Positions 52,595-62,468 are shown, numbered from the stretch's first letter. The stretch: DNA of 64,000 bases from CAYMLQ01 sp964390795 (GCA_964390795.1 CAYMLQ010000001.1:1-64000); one strand, 5' to 3'. Program-made: numbers and translations. The notes: generated by a model not told the origin, from the sequence alone.

Positions 52595-54467
52595 GTGTAC
52601 TCTCTTTCTGTTTAAAATTTTCGCCCAGCGCCTCCAGCGACCACACCAGAGGATACAGGTGTTCGTGGTACCAGAGCAACGCGAAATACAGCCCGATCGG
52701 CGCGGCCTGCCCTAAACCGCCGGATCCTTGTTCCGCCAGCCAGTCGCACCCGCTCCGCGCCGCCTCGGCGCACGCCGTACCTCCGCCCGTGAGCGCGATC
52801 ACCGCCAGCGCCGTCTCCTCCACCGTCGCCTCACGCCCCACTCCCCAGCCACCATCCTCGTGCTGCGCATCCAACAGCCACTTCTCTCCTCGCGCCAGCA
52901 TCCCCCCAACTCCTAACTCCTCACTCCTCACTCCTAACTCGCGCTGCGCGCCGCGCACGGCGCGCAGCGCGTCCACGACGCGCGCCGTCCCCACCACCGG
53001 GTTCCTGCCGTCCGCAGCCTCCTGATGTCCGAACCAGAGCGGCGCCCAGCTCCCGTCCGCCTCCTGCGCCCGCTCCAGGTAGCGGGCCAACCGCTCCATA
53101 GCTTTTCCCGCCAGCGGCGACACGTCGCGCCAGGCCGCCAGAGCCGCCAGCGCGTGAGCGGAAAGATCCGGGCAGCTCCGGTCGAACGGCAGCCGACCCC
53201 AGCCCCGGCAGAAGGTCGGCATGCCGCCGTCCGCATTCTGCAAGCCCAGCAGCCACCGCACGCCGCCGCGCACGGTCCCCGACACGTCCGTCCTGCACCC
53301 GACGTCTTTGAGCCGCCTCAGCGCGAGCAGCGCCCCGCTCGTGTCGTCCGCGTCAGGCACGCCGCCGGGCAGGTCGGTCCACGCCCACCCGCCCGGCGCC
53401 GCACCCGTGAACAGATGCCTCGTCTTCAACTGGGTCTTCACCAGCCACTTCGCGACCCGCTCCGCATCATCGATCCCCCCGGCGTCCAGCTTCCATTTCC
53501 CCGTTTCCCTTTGCGCCGGCCCGCCGCCGCGCCACACCGCCCGCACCGCGAGGCTCGTCACCCAGGTCCGCAGGTTCGAATCGATGGCCCAGCTCCCGTC
53601 GCCCCGCGCCGCCTGACGCAGGAACGCCAGCCCTTTCTGCGCCACCGGATGCTCGCCGTAGCCCGAGTGCCGCAGCGACAGGCACACGAAGGCGGTCAGC
53701 GGGATCGCATCCAGATAGCCGCCGTGCGAGGGCTGCAGCGCCGCGAGCTTTCGCAGCAGCGGCCCCGCGAGCCAGCGTCCCCATGCGAGCCCGCCGCGCG
53801 CCCGCGCCGCACAGATGTGGCGGCACAGCCCCACCGCGATCAAAGCGGGCAGGGCGTAGCTCACGACCTGCAGGCGGAGAAACCGGTACAGCCCTTGCGG
53901 CAACAGCGCCAGCAGGAACGGCAGCGGCGGCACGCTTTTCCACGCCCCCGCGTCCGCCCCGCTCATGGCCAGAAATGCCAGAATCGGCACCGCGAAGGTG
54001 CGGTCCTTCCCGTAAGCCCTCGCCAGGGCCGACGCGACCGCCTCCGGCTCCAGGCCGCCCACCCGCCCCGCAACCCACGCCTCCGCCCGTGACAGGACGC
54101 TGTAGTACGCGTCGCGGCACTCCTCCCGCCCGCTGACCTCTGACCTCTGACCTCTGACCTCTGACTCCTCACGCCTCACTCGCGGCCGCCGCAGCGCGGC
54201 GGCTGCGATCAGCGTGGCGCTGAGATTCGAGACGCTCTCGGGCGTGTCCCCCCATCCGCCGTCGGAGTTGGCGTGCGCGATCAGCCAATCCGCGCCCGCC
54301 TCGGCCAGCCTCCGGTCTGCCTCGCCGCCGCCCCCGAGCGCGCTGACGGCCAGCGCAGTGCCTAACGCGCTGGACGAAAGCTCGCCCGTCCAGACACCGG
54401 TTGCCTGATCCCGCTCCCGCAGAACCCGTTCCCGCAACGCCTCGTACGCCTTCTGTATCCTGTGCAT
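52584..54467 (-). CDS. Squalene-hopene cyclase family protein
   Basis: 627 aa. The protein shows the alpha-alpha barrel signature of class II terpene cyclases: repeated QW-like motifs (SDGGWGDT, ARGDGSWAID, NADGGMPTF, EDGGWG) and the protonating DxDD motif as D372-A-D-D375 (GGVPDADDTSG). The C-terminal LYFALLWYHEHLYPLVW is typical of the family. Such enzymes cyclise squalene to hopene or related triterpenes at the membrane; the exact substrate is unknown. Two heptamer arrays are translated in frame: 54133-54181 (near residues 96-112, SEVRGQRSEVSG) and 52907-52941 (near 510-520, LGVRSEELGVGG). Both probably lie in loops between barrel helices. The ATG at 54467 lacks a strong ribosome site. It overlaps the 84-aa gene downstream and is divergent from guaA. 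Confidence 0.82.
   Translation of the reverse strand: MHRIQKAYEALRERVLRERDQATGVWTGELSSSALGTALAVSALGGGGEADRRLAEAGADWLIAHANSDGGWGDTPESVSNLSATLIAAAALRRPRVRREESEVRGQRSEVSGREECRDAYYSVLSRAEAWVAGRVGGLEPEAVASALARAYGKDRTFAVPILAFLAMSGADAGAWKSVPPLPFLLALLPQGLYRFLRLQVVSYALPALIAVGLCRHICAARARGGLAWGRWLAGPLLRKLAALQPSHGGYLDAIPLTAFVCLSLRHSGYGEHPVAQKGLAFLRQAARGDGSWAIDSNLRTWVTSLAVRAVWRGGGPAQRETGKWKLDAGGIDDAERVAKWLVKTQLKTRHLFTGAAPGGWAWTDLPGGVPDADDTSGALLALRRLKDVGCRTDVSGTVRGGVRWLLGLQNADGGMPTFCRGWGRLPFDRSCPDLSAHALAALAAWRDVSPLAGKAMERLARYLERAQEADGSWAPLWFGHQEAADGRNPVVGTARVVDALRAVRGAQRELGVRSEELGVGGMLARGEKWLLDAQHEDGGWGVGREATVEETALAVIALTGGGTACAEAARSGCDWLAEQGSGGLGQAAPIGLYFALLWYHEHLYPLVWSLEALGENFKQKESTHVG
52907..52941. repeat. 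Five heptamers inside the cyclase gene
   Basis: Five consecutive units of the type CAACTCC / TAACTCC / TCACTCC / TAACTCG, translated in frame within the cyclase. Confidence 0.85.
54133..54181. repeat. Seven heptamers inside the cyclase gene
   Basis: Four CTGACCT units followed by CTGACTC, CTCACGC and CTCACTC. The unit is the reverse complement of the GGTCAGA type seen in the eboE-like gene. Confidence 0.88.
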
Positions 54468-54639
54468 GCCGGCTAGCTTACCGGATTGCAGGCCTCTTCA
54501 GAAAGCGCAATCTTCGGCGCATGATTCGGCTTTCCAATTCAGCGGTAAAACACTAAACTACATCTGCATTCGTTGCACCCAGTGTCTATAAAAGGCCACG
54601 CGCGAACCCGTCCACATCCGGCAAAAGGAAACCCGCCTC

Positions 54640-56181
<1,542 letters not shown>

Positions 56182-56232
56182 GCCTTTTCTTCCGAACTTT
56201 GTGCTTGAACCTGCCGGGAGGGAAAAGAGACA

Positions 56233-57261
56233 ATGAGCGGCACTATGAAAAACTCTTCTTTCGCTTTCGTGTGCGGTCTCGCGACCGCAGGGCTCCTGTG
56301 CGGAGCGTCCTCCCTGTTCGCCGCAGATGTCTGTGACGCGGCCAAGCCTTTTGTCGGTCGCTGGGCGCTGACCCTCCCTGGCGGCGGCGCGGGCTGGCTG
56401 GGCGTCGAGGCCCAGGCCGACGGCACGCTCAAAGGCGCGATCCTCTGGGGCGGCGGCAGCGTCGTGCCGGTGAGCGAAACCAAGGTTGAAAATGGCGCGC
56501 TGGTCGTTATCCGTAAGAGCACAGAAAAAAAGGATGGCAAGGACCGTCCGAAAATCGAAACGATCACCGCCAAGCTCGCTGGCGACACGTTGGCTCTTGC
56601 AACCCGCACGGTCAATTTTGAGGGCAAAGAGGTCGGCAAAGCCGATTTTGTAGGCAAAAAGATCCCCGATCTTCCTCAGAAACCCGACCTGTCAAAAATC
56701 AAGTTCGGCACCCCGGTCTCTCTGCTCAACGGCAAAGACTTGGCCGGCTGGAAGGTCATGAACGAGAAGGCGCCCAACTGCTGGAGCGTCGCCGACGGCA
56801 TGCTCAGCAACCGCGTCAAGGGCCCGGACGGCAAGAACCAGCACGGCACCAACATCCGCACCGAGGCGGAATTCGAGGACTTCAACCTCAAGACCGAGGT
56901 GCGCGTCCCCAAAGGCGGCAACAGCGGCATGTATCTGCGCGGCATCTACGAGGTCCAGGTCGCCGAAAGCTTTGGCAAGCCCGTTGACTCGCATAACATG
57001 GGCGCCCTCTACAGCCGCATCACGCCCTCCGTGGCCGCCGAGAAACCGGCCGGCGAATGGCAGACCGTCGACATCACGCTGGTCGACCGCCACCTGACCG
57101 TGATCCTTAACGGCAAGACGATCATCGACAACCAGCCCGTGCTCGGCTGCACCGGCGGAGCATTAACCTCCGACGAGTTCAAGCCCGGCCCGATTTATCT
57201 GCAAGGGGATCACACGGACGTCGACTACCGCAACATGGTGCTGACGCCGGTCTTGAAGTAA
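56233..57261 (+). CDS. Exported DUF1080 (3-keto-disaccharide hydrolase) protein
   Basis: 342 aa. Signal peptide in the first roughly 30 residues (FVCGLATAGLLCGASSLFAA). An N-terminal beta domain (35-150; VGRWALTLPGGGAGWLGVEA) of the kind often placed before DUF1080 in PVC proteins is followed by the DUF1080 concanavalin-like domain (about 155-342; VSLLNGKDLAGWKVM, FEDFNLKTEVRVPKGGNSGM, YEVQVAESFG, GEWQTVDITLV). DUF1080 proteins act on or bind polysaccharide-derived sugars, and some are annotated as 3-keto-disaccharide hydrolases. The ATG at 56233 follows GGGAGGG; a second ATG at 56245 is possible. It lies 51 bases behind guaA on the same strand, with no functional link evident. Confidence 0.88.
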   Translation: MSGTMKNSSFAFVCGLATAGLLCGASSLFAADVCDAAKPFVGRWALTLPGGGAGWLGVEAQADGTLKGAILWGGGSVVPVSETKVENGALVVIRKSTEKKDGKDRPKIETITAKLAGDTLALATRTVNFEGKEVGKADFVGKKIPDLPQKPDLSKIKFGTPVSLLNGKDLAGWKVMNEKAPNCWSVADGMLSNRVKGPDGKNQHGTNIRTEAEFEDFNLKTEVRVPKGGNSGMYLRGIYEVQVAESFGKPVDSHNMGALYSRITPSVAAEKPAGEWQTVDITLVDRHLTVILNGKTIIDNQPVLGCTGGALTSDEFKPGPIYLQGDHTDVDYRNMVLTPVLK

Positions 57262-57262
57262 C

Positions 57263-57366
57263 GTTCAACTCTCGACGCTCAACTCTCAACGCTCAGCGTA
57301 CAATGAACGCCTCGGCCTTTCACTTGAGCGTTGAACGTTGCGCGTTGAACGTTCTCAGCTCTAACA
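57263..57366 (+). repeat. Heptamer arrays forming an inverted pair
   Basis: Units gttcaac / tctcgac / gctcaac / tctcaac / gctcagc run from 57263 to 57297. Units gagcgtt / gaacgtt / gcgcgtt / gaacgtt run from 57326 to 57353. The second array is roughly the reverse complement of the first, so a transcript could fold back on itself. Confidence 0.8.
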
Positions 57367-57370
57367 AAAG

Positions 57371-57399
57371 AAAACGCTCCCCCCCGGGGGGGCGTTTTT
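57371..57399 (+). terminator. Rho-independent terminator before recA
   Basis: aaaacg, seven C, seven G, then cgttttt form a stem with a small bulge and a terminal T-run. It ends the DUF1080 transcript 47 bases before recA. Confidence 0.85.
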
Positions 57400-57445
57400 G
57401 GTATTCTTGAACCACTTTATTAACGCATAGCTTCAGGAGATTTCT

Positions 57446-58489
57446 ATGGCCGAGAAGAAAACGAGCAATACACAGTTGGAGGCGGTTCTAAGTCAGATTC
57501 GCAAAGAGTTCGGCGAATCGGCCATCATGCGCATGGGCGACGCGGAAGCATCGAAGAACATCGCCATCATCCCGACCGGCGCCCTTTCGCTGGATCTCGC
57601 ACTCGGCGTGGGCGGCCTGCCGCGCGGGCGGGTGGTCGAAGTTTACGGTCAGGAGTCCTCCGGTAAAACCACGCTGGCGCTGCACATCATCGCCAACGCC
57701 CAGAAGAGCGGCGGCCTCGCCGCGTTCGTCGATGCTGAGCATGCCATGGATCCCAACTACGCCCGCCGCATCGGCGTGAACCTCGACGACCTGCTGGTCT
57801 CCCAGCCCGGCTCCGGCGAGGAGGCGCTCACCATCACCGAACAGCTCGTCAAGAGCGGCGCGCTGGACGTGGTGGTCGTGGATTCCGTTGCCGCGCTCAC
57901 GCCCCAGGCCGAGCTGGACGGCAGCATGGGCGACTCGCACATGGGCCTCCAAGCGCGTCTCATGTCACAGGCCATGCGCAAGCTCACCAGCGCCATCTCC
58001 CAGACCAAGACGCTCTGCCTCTTCACCAACCAGGTGCGCGAAAAGATCGGCGTGATGTTCGGCAACCCGGAGACCACGCCCGGCGGCAAGGCGCTCAAGT
58101 TCTACGCCTCGGTGCGCCTGCAAGTCCAGCGCATCGGCGCGATCAAGGATCCCGCCGGCACGGTGATCGGCAACCGCACGCGCGTCAAGGTCGTCAAGAA
58201 CAAGGTCGCGCCGCCCTTCACGGAAGCCGAGTTCGACATCCTCTACGCCCGCGGCATCTCATGGGAGGGCTCGGTGCTCGACGCCGCCCTCGCCCGCAAC
58301 GTGGTCACCAAGCGCGGCTCGTGGCTGAGTTTCGGCACCGAGCAGATCGGCCAAGGGTCGGTCGCCTCCACCGAGTTCCTGCGCTCGCACCCCGAACTCG
58401 TCGCCCAGATCATCGAGCGGATCAAGGCCGAGCCCATTCTCACGATCGGCAAAGCCAAGCCGCCCGCCGCCGACGACGCCGCGGAATAA
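57446..58489 (+). CDS. recA: Recombinase RecA
   Basis: 347 aa, standard length. RecA forms filaments on single-stranded DNA, drives homologous pairing and triggers LexA self-cleavage. Visible: the N-terminal helix; Walker A GQESSGKT (68-75); Walker [13 protein letters not shown]; the L2 region [31 protein letters not shown]; and a short C-terminal tail ending in acidic residues. The ATG at 57446 follows AGGAG by 7 bases. The -35/-10 elements are not obvious and no clear LexA-type palindrome was seen upstream. It lies between a terminator and the palindromes preceding the ORF6N gene. Confidence 0.98.
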   Translation: MAEKKTSNTQLEAVLSQIRKEFGESAIMRMGDAEASKNIAIIPTGALSLDLALGVGGLPRGRVVEVYGQESSGKTTLALHIIANAQKSGGLAAFVDAEHAMDPNYARRIGVNLDDLLVSQPGSGEEALTITEQLVKSGALDVVVVDSVAALTPQAELDGSMGDSHMGLQARLMSQAMRKLTSAISQTKTLCLFTNQVREKIGVMFGNPETTPGGKALKFYASVRLQVQRIGAIKDPAGTVIGNRTRVKVVKNKVAPPFTEAEFDILYARGISWEGSVLDAALARNVVTKRGSWLSFGTEQIGQGSVASTEFLRSHPELVAQIIERIKAEPILTIGKAKPPAADDAAE

Positions 58490-58497
58490 GCGCTCTA

Positions 58498-58558
58498 GAG
58501 GTGGTCACAATTTGCGGCCACCTTCTCCAAACTTGAGATCACAAATTGTGACCTCAAG
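58498..58558. promoter_or_regulatory. Two related palindromes upstream of the ORF6N gene
   Basis: 58498-58527 is an imperfect palindrome (gaggtggtcacaa / ttgcggccacctt). 58532-58558 is a 27-bp palindrome with one mismatch (cttgagatcacaa, central a, ttgtgacctcaag). Both share the core tcacaaattgtga with the palindrome inside the gene at 58798-58824. A TTGAAC / TATAAC pair (58559-58564 and 58581-58586, 16-bp spacing) lies between them and the ATG. Confidence 0.75.
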
Positions 58559-58587
58559 TTGAACAGTTAATACGCGCAATTATAACA

Positions 58588-59169
58588 ATGCCCGTAACAC
58601 CCGACACGCCCAAGTTGTATGATGCTCATGCCGTCGAAGCCGTTATCCATGTCATCCGCAACACTCGGGTGATATTGGATACTGATTTGGCTCGATTTTA
58701 TGGGGTCACTACAAAAGCCTTAAATCAAGCGGTCAAACGAAATTCCGACCGTTTCCCGATCGATTTTGTTTTTCAACTCACACCGTTTGAGAAACAAGAG
58801 GTGGTCACAAATTGTGACCACCTCGCCAATCTCAAGTTTTCCAAGTCACTCCCATATGCTTTTACCGAGCATGGAACGGTGATGGCCGCTTCGGTTCTGA
58901 ACTCACCTGCGGCCGTGCAGATGAGCGTCTTCGTCATACGTGCGTTCATCCGCATGCGCGAGCACCTCGCGCAGCGAATAGGCTTAAGCCGGGAGTTGAA
59001 GGCGATCGACAAGAAGCTGCTCACGCATGATGCGGCGCTCATCGACTTGTACGAGAAGCTTGAACCCTTGCTTCTGCCGCCTCCCAAACCCACGACCCGC
59101 ATCGGGTTTGCCAAGGAGAAGAAGGCGGTGTATCGCACCCGTAAGATTGCGACCCAACGCTTCGATTAA
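58588..59169 (+). CDS. ORF6N-domain putative DNA-binding protein
   Basis: 193 aa. Residues of about 12-110 match the ORF6N domain, a KilA-N-related DNA-binding domain of phages and bacterial accessory regions: VIRNTRVILDTDLARFYGV, TKALNQAVKRNSDRFP, FVFQLTPFEKQEVV, SLPYAFTEHGTVMAASVLNS, VFVIRAFIRMREHL. The C-terminal part is helical, then a proline segment and a basic tail. Family members are putative transcription factors. Residues near 71-79 (EVVTNCDHL) are encoded by a perfect 27-bp palindrome related to two palindromes upstream, so the protein may bind its own gene. The gene lies alone between recA and alaS and looks like an accessory insertion. Starts without a clear Shine-Dalgarno sequence. 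Confidence 0.85.
   Translation: MPVTPDTPKLYDAHAVEAVIHVIRNTRVILDTDLARFYGVTTKALNQAVKRNSDRFPIDFVFQLTPFEKQEVVTNCDHLANLKFSKSLPYAFTEHGTVMAASVLNSPAAVQMSVFVIRAFIRMREHLAQRIGLSRELKAIDKKLLTHDAALIDLYEKLEPLLLPPPKPTTRIGFAKEKKAVYRTRKIATQRFD
58798..58824. repeat. Perfect palindrome inside the ORF6N gene
   Basis: gaggtggtcacaa, a central a, then ttgtgaccacctc: 13-bp arms, no mismatches. It is in frame and encodes EVVTNCDHL. The left arm equals the left arm of the imperfect palindrome at 58498. Confidence 0.9.
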
Positions 59170-59170
59170 C

Positions 59171-59212
59171 GTGTAACGCCCAACTGAACCCTGAACCCCG
59201 AACCCTGATAAC
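59171..59212 (+). repeat. Six heptamers directly before alaS
   Basis: gtgtaac, gcccaac, tgaaccc, tgaaccc, cgaaccc, tgataac fill the space between the ORF6N stop and the alaS ATG. No Shine-Dalgarno sequence is present. Confidence 0.85.
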
Positions 59213-59216
59213 AACC

Positions 59217-61013
59217 ATGAAACTCACAGCCGACCAGCTCCGCGACAAGTACCTCACCTTCTTCGAATCCAAGGGCCATGCCGTCATCTCCGGCGCCTCG
59301 CTGATCCCGGAGAATGACCCGACCGTGCTCTTCACCACCGCCGGCATGCACCCGCTCGTGCCTTACCTGCTGGGCGAGCCGCACCCGGCGGGCCGACGCC
59401 TGACCGACGTGCAGAAGTGCGTGCGCACCGGCGACATCGAGGCGGTCGGCGACACCTGCCACCTGACCTTCTTCGAGATGCTCGGCAACTGGTCGCTCGG
59501 CGACTATTTCAAGAAAGAGGCGATCACCTGGTCGTATGAATTCCTGACGAGCGTGCTAGGCTTCTCGCCCGACCAGCTCAGCGTCACCGTCTTCGAGGGC
59601 GAGGGCAACGTCCCGCGCGATGTGGAGTCGATCGCCATCTGGAAGAGCCTCGGCATACCCGAGTCGCGCATCTACGCGCTGCCGAAAGAGGACAACTGGT
59701 GGGGACCCGCCGGCGCCACCGGCCCGTGCGGACCGGACACCGAGATGTTCATCGACACCGGCAAGCCCGCCTGCGGCAAGGCCTGCCGCCCCGGCTGCCA
59801 CTGCGGCAAGTACATCGAGATCTGGAACGATGTCTTCATGCAGTACAACAAGACCGCCGACGGCACCTACGAGCCGCTCAAGCAGAGCAACGTCGATACC
59901 GGCATGGGCGTCGAGCGCACCATCTGCATGATGAACGGCTACGCCACCGTCTACGAGACCGAACTCTTCGCGCCCCTCATGGCCAAGATTAAGGAGCTTT
60001 CCACGTCGCGCCCCGACAGCGAGGACGCCGCCGTGCGCGCGGAGCGCATCATCGCGGACCACATGCGCACGTCGGTCTTCGTCCTGGGCGACCCCAAGGG
60101 AGGCGTCAAGCCCGGCAACGTCGGCGCGAACTACGTGCTGCGCCGCCTCATCCGCCGCTCCGTGCGCTACGCCAAGCTGCTCGGCATCGGCACCGGCTAC
60201 ACCCGCGCCCTCGCCGAGATCATCATCGCCAACTACAAGCACGTCTACCCCGAGCTGGAGAAGAACCGCGAGACCGTCATCACCGAACTCGTGGGCGAGG
60301 AGGAGCGCTTCGAGAAGACCCTCGCAGCCGGTCAGAAGGAATTCGACAAGGTTGCGACCGCGCTCAAGGAGCACGGCCAGCCCACGCTCTCCGGCCGCAC
60401 CGCCTTCAAGCTCTACGACACCTACGGCTTCCCGCTTGAGTTCACCGAGGAACTCGCCTTGGAGCAGGGCCTCGCCGTGGACCGCGCGGGCTACGAGGAG
60501 GCCTTCAAGAAGCATCAGGAGACCTCCAAGCAGGGCGACGCCACCTTCAAGGGCGGCCTGGCCGACAACACGGTCGTGACCACTCGCCTGCACACCGCCA
60601 CGCACCTGCTGCACGAGGCGCTCCACAAGGTGCTCGGGCCGCACGCGCTCCAGAAGGGCTCGAACATCACGCCCGAGCGCCTGCGCTTCGACTTCTCGCA
60701 CCCCGAGAAGATGACGCCCGAGCAGCTCCGGCAGGTCGAGGACATCGTCAACGAGCAGATCCGGCGCAACCTGCCGGTCACGGTCACGAACATGACCATC
60801 GAGGACGCCAAGTCCCACGGCGCGACCGCGCTCTTCGCCGCCAAGTACGGCGAGCAGGTCAAGGTCTACGCCATGGGCGACTTCTCGATGGAGGTCTGCG
60901 GCGGCCCGCACGCCAGCACCACCGGCGAGCTGGGCGGGTTCAAGATCCAGAAGGAGGAGTCCTCCTCCGCCGGCGTCCGCCGCATCAAGGCCGTGATCCT
61001 GAACGTGGTCTGA
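59217..61013 (+). CDS. alaS: Alanyl-tRNA synthetase, short form
   Basis: 598 aa, against about 870-880 in typical bacterial enzymes. The catalytic class II core is present (FTTAGMHPLVPYLLG, TFFEMLGNWSLGDYF, GPAGATGPCGPDTEMF, GMGVERTICMMNGY). A Cys cluster sits in the core (C186, C190, C194, C196; CGKACRPGCHCGKY). The tRNA-binding helical domain follows, then an editing domain with its metal-binding H459-TAT-H463 and C561-GGP-H565. The C-terminal C-Ala (DHHA1) domain is absent and the frame ends cleanly, so this is a natural short form rather than a frameshift. It charges tRNA-Ala with alanine. The start at 59217 follows a heptamer array in place of a ribosome site. Confidence 0.93.
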   Translation: MKLTADQLRDKYLTFFESKGHAVISGASLIPENDPTVLFTTAGMHPLVPYLLGEPHPAGRRLTDVQKCVRTGDIEAVGDTCHLTFFEMLGNWSLGDYFKKEAITWSYEFLTSVLGFSPDQLSVTVFEGEGNVPRDVESIAIWKSLGIPESRIYALPKEDNWWGPAGATGPCGPDTEMFIDTGKPACGKACRPGCHCGKYIEIWNDVFMQYNKTADGTYEPLKQSNVDTGMGVERTICMMNGYATVYETELFAPLMAKIKELSTSRPDSEDAAVRAERIIADHMRTSVFVLGDPKGGVKPGNVGANYVLRRLIRRSVRYAKLLGIGTGYTRALAEIIIANYKHVYPELEKNRETVITELVGEEERFEKTLAAGQKEFDKVATALKEHGQPTLSGRTAFKLYDTYGFPLEFTEELALEQGLAVDRAGYEEAFKKHQETSKQGDATFKGGLADNTVVTTRLHTATHLLHEALHKVLGPHALQKGSNITPERLRFDFSHPEKMTPEQLRQVEDIVNEQIRRNLPVTVTNMTIEDAKSHGATALFAAKYGEQVKVYAMGDFSMEVCGGPHASTTGELGGFKIQKEESSSAGVRRIKAVILNVV

Positions 61014-61060
61014 GGGAACAAGGCCGAATGGCGCTAAGATAAGGAAATCACTCTTTCCTA

Positions 61061-61090
61061 ATCGTAATCTTGATCGTAATCGTAATCCCG
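61061..61090 (+). repeat. Hexamer array downstream of alaS
   Basis: atcgta, atcttg, atcgta, atcgta, atcccg: five units with a 6-nt period. Confidence 0.75.
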
Positions 61091-61122
61091 CTTCTACCGG
61101 CTAAGCATGCCGTAGGGGCACA

Positions 61123-61157
61123 GGGACCGGCGGCGGGTTCGGGGACCCCGCCCTACC
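61123..61157 (-). repeat. Inverted copy of the GC-rich intergenic element
   Basis: The reverse complement is identical over 34 bp to 43999-44032 and closely related to 36789-36822. A shorter relative occurs at 63391-63418. Confidence 0.85.
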
Positions 61158-61273
61158 AGAGAACACACGACACAAGGATGTCTGGACAGCGGATGCTTGG
61201 ACACATGACAACGACGGCTTGAGGCAGGTTTTTCTGGTTCAAGCTACGGATTGCGCGGATTTCGCGGATGATT

Positions 61274-61414
61274 CCACCGCCGAAATATTATTAGACCATA
61301 AGACGGGCACAAAAAACACGGGAGGGGCAAGCGTCTGCTTGCCCTGGACGAGCAGACGCTCGTCCCTCCCTGTGTGTGAGATAGCCCGTTAAATCTTATT
61401 ATTTTTAGGCGGTG
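61274..61414. mobile_element. Possible MITE-like nested inverted-repeat element
   Basis: Imperfect terminal inverted repeats (61274-61308 and 61384-61414, both beginning with ccaccgcc when read inward and ending in cgggc) bracket a second, nested set of palindromes at 61320-61370. The inner set has gcaagc-gtct-gcttgc and gacgagc-agac-gctcgtc, flanked by gggaggg / ccctccc. There is no coding sequence. The spacer 61014-61506 holds this, a hexamer array, a GC-rich element copy and the prenyltransferase promoter. Confidence 0.45.
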
Positions 61415-61470
61415 GTATGAGAGGTGATGCGGCGATTTACGCAGATACCGCTTCGGTAGCGAAGTCGCGC

Positions 61471-61500
61471 TTGCCTCACCCCGTCACACTCCCCTATACT
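61471..61500 (+). promoter_or_regulatory. Promoter of the prenyltransferase gene
   Basis: TTGCCT and TATACT are 18 bp apart. The predicted start of transcription falls on or next to the ATG at 61507, suggesting a leaderless message. Confidence 0.5.
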
Positions 61501-61506
61501 GTTCTT

Positions 61507-62364
61507 ATGCCTTTTGACCTGAAACCCTACTTGGCCGGGCGCAAGCTCATCGTCGAGGACCATCTCTTCGCCTGCCTTCCCGCTGCGGCGGCGCGCCCCG
61601 CCCTTCTCGCCGAAGCCGTGCGCCACGCGGTGCTCTCGGGCGGCAAGCGCCTGCGCCCCATCCTCTGCATCGCGTCCGCAGAAGCCGCGGGCGGCACCGC
61701 CGCCGACGCCCTCTTCCCCGCCTGCGCCGTGGAACTGCTACACACCTACACGCTCGTGCATGACGACCTGCCCTGCATGGACAATGACTTCCTGCGCCGC
61801 GGGCAGCCAACGGTTCACGCCAAATACGGCGAGGCCCTCGGCGTCCTCACCGGCGACGCGCTCCAAACCCTCGCCTTCGAACTCCTCGCCCGCACCCCGG
61901 AAGTCCGCCCCGGCACGGTCGCCCGCCTCGTCGCCGAACTCGCCTCAGCCGCCGGCGCGGCTGGCGTCATCGCGGGCCAGGTCGAGGACATCCGCTTCGC
62001 CGCCGCGCCCACGCGCGACATCATCGACTACGTGTTCCAGCACAAGACCGCCGACCTCTTCCGCGCGGCGGCCCGCTTAGGCGCGATCGCCGCAGGCGCT
62101 GCCGAGCCGGACCTCGAGCGGCTCTCCGCCTACGCCGACCACCTCGGCTTCGCCTTCCAGATCATCGACGACCTGCTCGACGCGCAGGAGGCCAAGTCCG
62201 ACACCCGGCCCGAACTCTCCTGCCTCGACATCATGTCCCATGTCGAAGCCCGCGACTGGGCCTTGCAGCACACACGCCAGGCCGCCGAAGCCCTCGCCAG
62301 CCTCCCCGGAGAAACCGCCCCGCTCGCCGCCCTCGCAGAAGACCTCCTCAAACGTATCGTATGA
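61507..62364 (+). CDS. ispA: Polyprenyl diphosphate synthase (farnesyl/geranylgeranyl type)
   Basis: 285 aa from the ATG at 61507; the frame is open from 61417, but the promoter sits in that extension. First Asp-rich motif DDLPCMD (86-92), second Asp-rich motif DDLLD (221-225), plus GGKRLRP (46-51) and the Lys/Gln sites typical of trans-prenyltransferases. It condenses IPP with allylic diphosphates to make farnesyl (C15) or geranylgeranyl (C20) diphosphate in the cytoplasm. Chain length cannot be fixed by eye, and the symbol reflects the closest common annotation. Product could feed the squalene-hopene-type cyclase encoded 7 kb away, though the two are not in one operon. A hairpin (gcgggc-atcg-gcccgc, 62370-62385) follows the stop. 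Confidence 0.88.
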   Translation: MPFDLKPYLAGRKLIVEDHLFACLPAAAARPALLAEAVRHAVLSGGKRLRPILCIASAEAAGGTAADALFPACAVELLHTYTLVHDDLPCMDNDFLRRGQPTVHAKYGEALGVLTGDALQTLAFELLARTPEVRPGTVARLVAELASAAGAAGVIAGQVEDIRFAAAPTRDIIDYVFQHKTADLFRAAARLGAIAAGAAEPDLERLSAYADHLGFAFQIIDDLLDAQEAKSDTRPELSCLDIMSHVEARDWALQHTRQAAEALASLPGETAPLAALAEDLLKRIV

Positions 62365-62392
62365 TTCGTGCGGGCATCGGCCCGCCTCCGAA

Positions 62393-62464
62393 ACTCCCGC
62401 ACTTCAGAACTCCCGCATTTTAGCATTCTCGCATTCCCGCATTTTAGCATTCTCGCATTTTAGA
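62393..62464 (+). repeat. Nine octamers directly before the RmlD-like gene
   Basis: actcccgc, acttcaga, actcccgc, attttagc, attctcgc, attcccgc, attttagc, attctcgc, attttaga. The next octamer in register (acttatga) contains the ATG of the downstream gene. No Shine-Dalgarno sequence is present. Confidence 0.88.
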
Positions 62465-62468
62465 ACTT

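Noticed and set aside
54133..54181. Regular short repeats that might suggest a CRISPR array
   Set aside because: Units are 7 nt with no spacers and lie inside a coding frame; no cas genes are present.
54468..54639. A purine riboswitch before guaA
   Set aside because: I could not find the conserved three-way junction elements or a terminator in the leader.
58498..59169. ORF6N gene as part of a prophage
   Set aside because: ORF6N domains are common in phages, but no integrase, structural gene or attachment-site repeat is nearby, and the flanks are recA and alaS.
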